Both the position numbers and the translations under genes were made by a program. A DNA stretch of 64,000 nucleotides from Scandinavium lactucae (GTDB lineage Bacteria; Pseudomonadota; Gammaproteobacteria; Enterobacterales; Enterobacteriaceae): contig NZ_JAWXRD010000003.1 of NCBI RefSeq assembly GCF_033843265.1, positions 124,001 through 188,000 of the forward strand. Reading direction: 5' to 3'. Positions 62,704-64,000 of this stretch are shown here, piece after piece. The notes beneath the pieces were generated by a model. That model was not told the origin of the DNA. It saw only the letters and a list, made by a program, of their open reading frames with translations, and did no database searches. The number at the start of each line of letters is the position of its first letter. Position 1 is the first letter of the stretch.

Positions 62704-63303
62704 ATGAAAAAGCTCACCGAAAAGCAAAAAATCCGTCTGTGGGAACAGCGGCGTAGCCGTTCGTTTGAGGCCAGCTGTCGGCTGGATGTACCTGAACCTC
62801 ACGCCCAGGATGCGCTTTTTGCCCAACGCGTCGATACCCTTGAGCTTGGCCCACTGCATCGTGGTTTGCCGTGGCTGTGTGCTATTCACCAGCAGATTTT
62901 CCAGGATGTCTGGGATTGGGCAGGAGAACTGCGTGAGGTGGATATCTCCCGGGGTGATATCCGTTTCTGCCATTTCGAGTACATCGAAAATGAAGGCAAC
63001 GATCTGATGCAGGCGCTGGAAGACGAGCATTACCTCGTCGGCCTGCCTAAAGCGGAGTTTATCCGTCGACTGGCGCACTATTACTGCGAAATTAACGTCC
63101 TGCACCCGTTCTTTATCGGCAGTGGCAGGGCGCAGCGGGTGTTCTTCGAACAGTTGGCCATTCACGCGGGCTACGTGTTGGACTGGCGCGTTATAGACCC
63201 ACAGGCATGGAGCCAGGCGAATGAGAGCGGGGCGCTGGGCGATTTAGCGCCGCTGATTACCCTGTTCACTAAAGTGGTGAGCGAAGCGCAGGAAACTGAG
63301 TAG
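62704..63303 (+). CDS. fic: Fusion of YhfG antitoxin-like N-terminus to Fic domain
   Basis: Fic proteins transfer AMP to target proteins; in E. coli Fic is paired with the separate 55-aa protein YhfG. Here one 199-aa frame starts MKKLTEKQKIRLWEQ, which matches the start of YhfG, not of Fic. YhfG-like sequence runs to about residue 45; from LELGPL (46-51) it is Fic, through DWAGELREVDI and the Fic motif HPFFIGSGRAQR (134-145) to KVVSEAQETE. E. coli Fic is 200 aa, so length hides the fusion. The YhfG inhibitory motif S-x3-E-G is changed to SCRLDV, and the Fic motif lacks the acidic residue of the HPFx(D/E)GN consensus. GGGAGG precedes the ATG. No separate yhfG is present. Activity is uncertain. 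Confidence 0.85.
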   Translation: MKKLTEKQKIRLWEQRRSRSFEASCRLDVPEPHAQDALFAQRVDTLELGPLHRGLPWLCAIHQQIFQDVWDWAGELREVDISRGDIRFCHFEYIENEGNDLMQALEDEHYLVGLPKAEFIRRLAHYYCEINVLHPFFIGSGRAQRVFFEQLAIHAGYVLDWRVIDPQAWSQANESGALGDLAPLITLFTKVVSEAQETE

Positions 63304-63334
63304 AATAGCGCGGTTTGCTGTTACCGGAGCCGCC

Positions 63335-63898
63335 ATGATCCTGCTTATTGATAACTACGATTCGTTTACCTGGAACCTTTACCAGTACTTTTGTGAACTC
63401 GGTGCCGAGGTACAGGTCAGACGCAACGATGACATCACACTGGATGAGATAGCCCGGCTTTCCCCGGCAAAAATCGTGATTTCTCCCGGCCCCTGTACCC
63501 CGGATGAATCGGGCGTATCGCTCGAGGTGATTCGTCACTACGCCGGTAAAACGCCGATTCTGGGCGTGTGCCTGGGCCATCAGGCGATTGCTCAAGTATT
63601 GGGTGCTACCATTGTCCGTGCGGCAAAGGTGATGCACGGTAAAACCTCACCGATAACGCATAACGGCCAGGGCGTATTCGCCGGATTGAATAATCCGCTG
63701 ATCGTCACACGCTACCATTCTCTGCTGATTGACCCGCCCACGCTGCCCGCTGATTTTGAAATAACCGCCCAGAGTGAAAGTGGCGAGATCATGGGCATTC
63801 GCCACCGCCAGTGGGATCTCGAAGGGGTGCAGTTTCACCCGGAAAGTATCCTTAGTGAGCAGGGCCATCAGCTGCTGGATAACTTCCTGAAACGATAA
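63335..63898 (+). CDS. pabA: Aminodeoxychorismate synthase, glutamine amidotransferase subunit
   Basis: PabA supplies ammonia from glutamine to PabB for p-aminobenzoate and folate synthesis. The 187-aa length equals E. coli PabA. The triad is visible: Cys79 in GVCLGHQ and the His and Glu of VQFHPES. It lies 31 bases after fic and 79 bases before argD, the E. coli order. Confidence 0.97.
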   Translation: MILLIDNYDSFTWNLYQYFCELGAEVQVRRNDDITLDEIARLSPAKIVISPGPCTPDESGVSLEVIRHYAGKTPILGVCLGHQAIAQVLGATIVRAAKVMHGKTSPITHNGQGVFAGLNNPLIVTRYHSLLIDPPTLPADFEITAQSESGEIMGIRHRQWDLEGVQFHPESILSEQGHQLLDNFLKR

Positions 63899-63977
63899 TT
63901 CACCTTGCCATGATGTGATTTATTATGCATATTTCGTGATTATTATTTCATAATCATTGCTGCATAAGAGGAATGTC

Positions 63978-64000
63978 ATGGCGACTGAACAGGCTGCAAT
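63978..64000 (+). CDS. argD: Acetylornithine/succinyldiaminopimelate aminotransferase, first codons
   Basis: An ATG at 63978 preceded by AAGAGGAA begins MATEQAA, which matches the start of E. coli ArgD (MAIEQTA). Only seven full codons lie in the window. The position right after pabA is that of argD in E. coli. ArgR boxes are expected in 63899-63977, which is AT-rich, but I cannot place one with confidence. Confidence 0.8.

Noticed and set aside
63899..63977. ArgR boxes upstream of argD
   Set aside because: The gap is AT-rich with partial ARG-box likeness (TATGCATATTTCGTGA), but no half-site pair fits well enough to call.
1..64000. Phage, insertion sequence, CRISPR array, tRNA or rRNA genes
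   Set aside because: No transposase, integrase, cas gene, regular direct repeats, or RNA gene could be recognised by reading through the window.

Overview
The window is core chromosome of a member of the Enterobacteriaceae. Nearly every protein is close to its E. coli K-12 counterpart in length and sequence as I recall it, and the gene order follows the E. coli asd-to-argD arc. Genes of the E. coli arc that are missing (rtcBA/rtcR, gntT, the frl/php/yhf block, nirC), and a codA placed beside nirB, point to a relative such as Enterobacter, Lelliottia, Kosakonia or a neighbouring genus. I cannot name the genus. I see no phage, insertion sequence, CRISPR array, rRNA or tRNA.

Layout. 1-413 is the 3' end of asd. 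650-10037 is the glycogen operon glgBXCAP. 10078-13756 holds glpD, divergent from glpEGR. 13805-21560 is the maltose regulator malT, divergent from malPQ. 21683-23800 carries nfuA, gntX and bioH. A small secreted DUF1471-type protein follows, then the ferrous-iron operon feoABC (24242-27067). 27330-34213 has yhgF, greB, ompR-envZ and pckA. 34589-44060 has yhgE, hslO-hslR-yrfG, igaA, nudE and mrcA. 44210-47429 is the DNA-utilisation/pilus-like operon hofMNOPQ. 47699-54301 is the aroK-aroB-damX-dam-rpe-gph-trpS superoperon. 54366-59067 has the lipoprotein yhfL, then cysG and nirDB. 59258-64000 has codA, tsgA, ppiA, a yhfG-fic fusion, pabA and the first bases of argD.

How the genes work together. 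The left third is one alpha-glucan region: glycogen is made by GlgC/A/B, trimmed by GlgX and phosphorolysed by GlgP, while MalP and MalQ process maltodextrins under MalT. GlpD/E/G/R handle glycerol-3-phosphate. Visible control sites fit this: GlpR operators, CRP sites and MalT boxes. Oxygen and iron control is seen as FNR and NarL/P sites at nirB and as Fur and FNR sites at feoA. CysG supplies the siroheme used by NirB.

The most unusual feature is at 62704-63303. The reading frame starts with the small antitoxin-like protein YhfG and runs directly into the catalytic part of Fic, giving a single antitoxin-toxin fusion of almost exactly the length of ordinary Fic. Other points worth checking are a Lys39-to-Thr change at the fructose-1,6-bisphosphate activator site of GlgC, a codA without codB set against the anaerobic nirB promoter, and the absence of nirC. 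Most of the window is ordinary housekeeping DNA and I do not claim a wholly new system.
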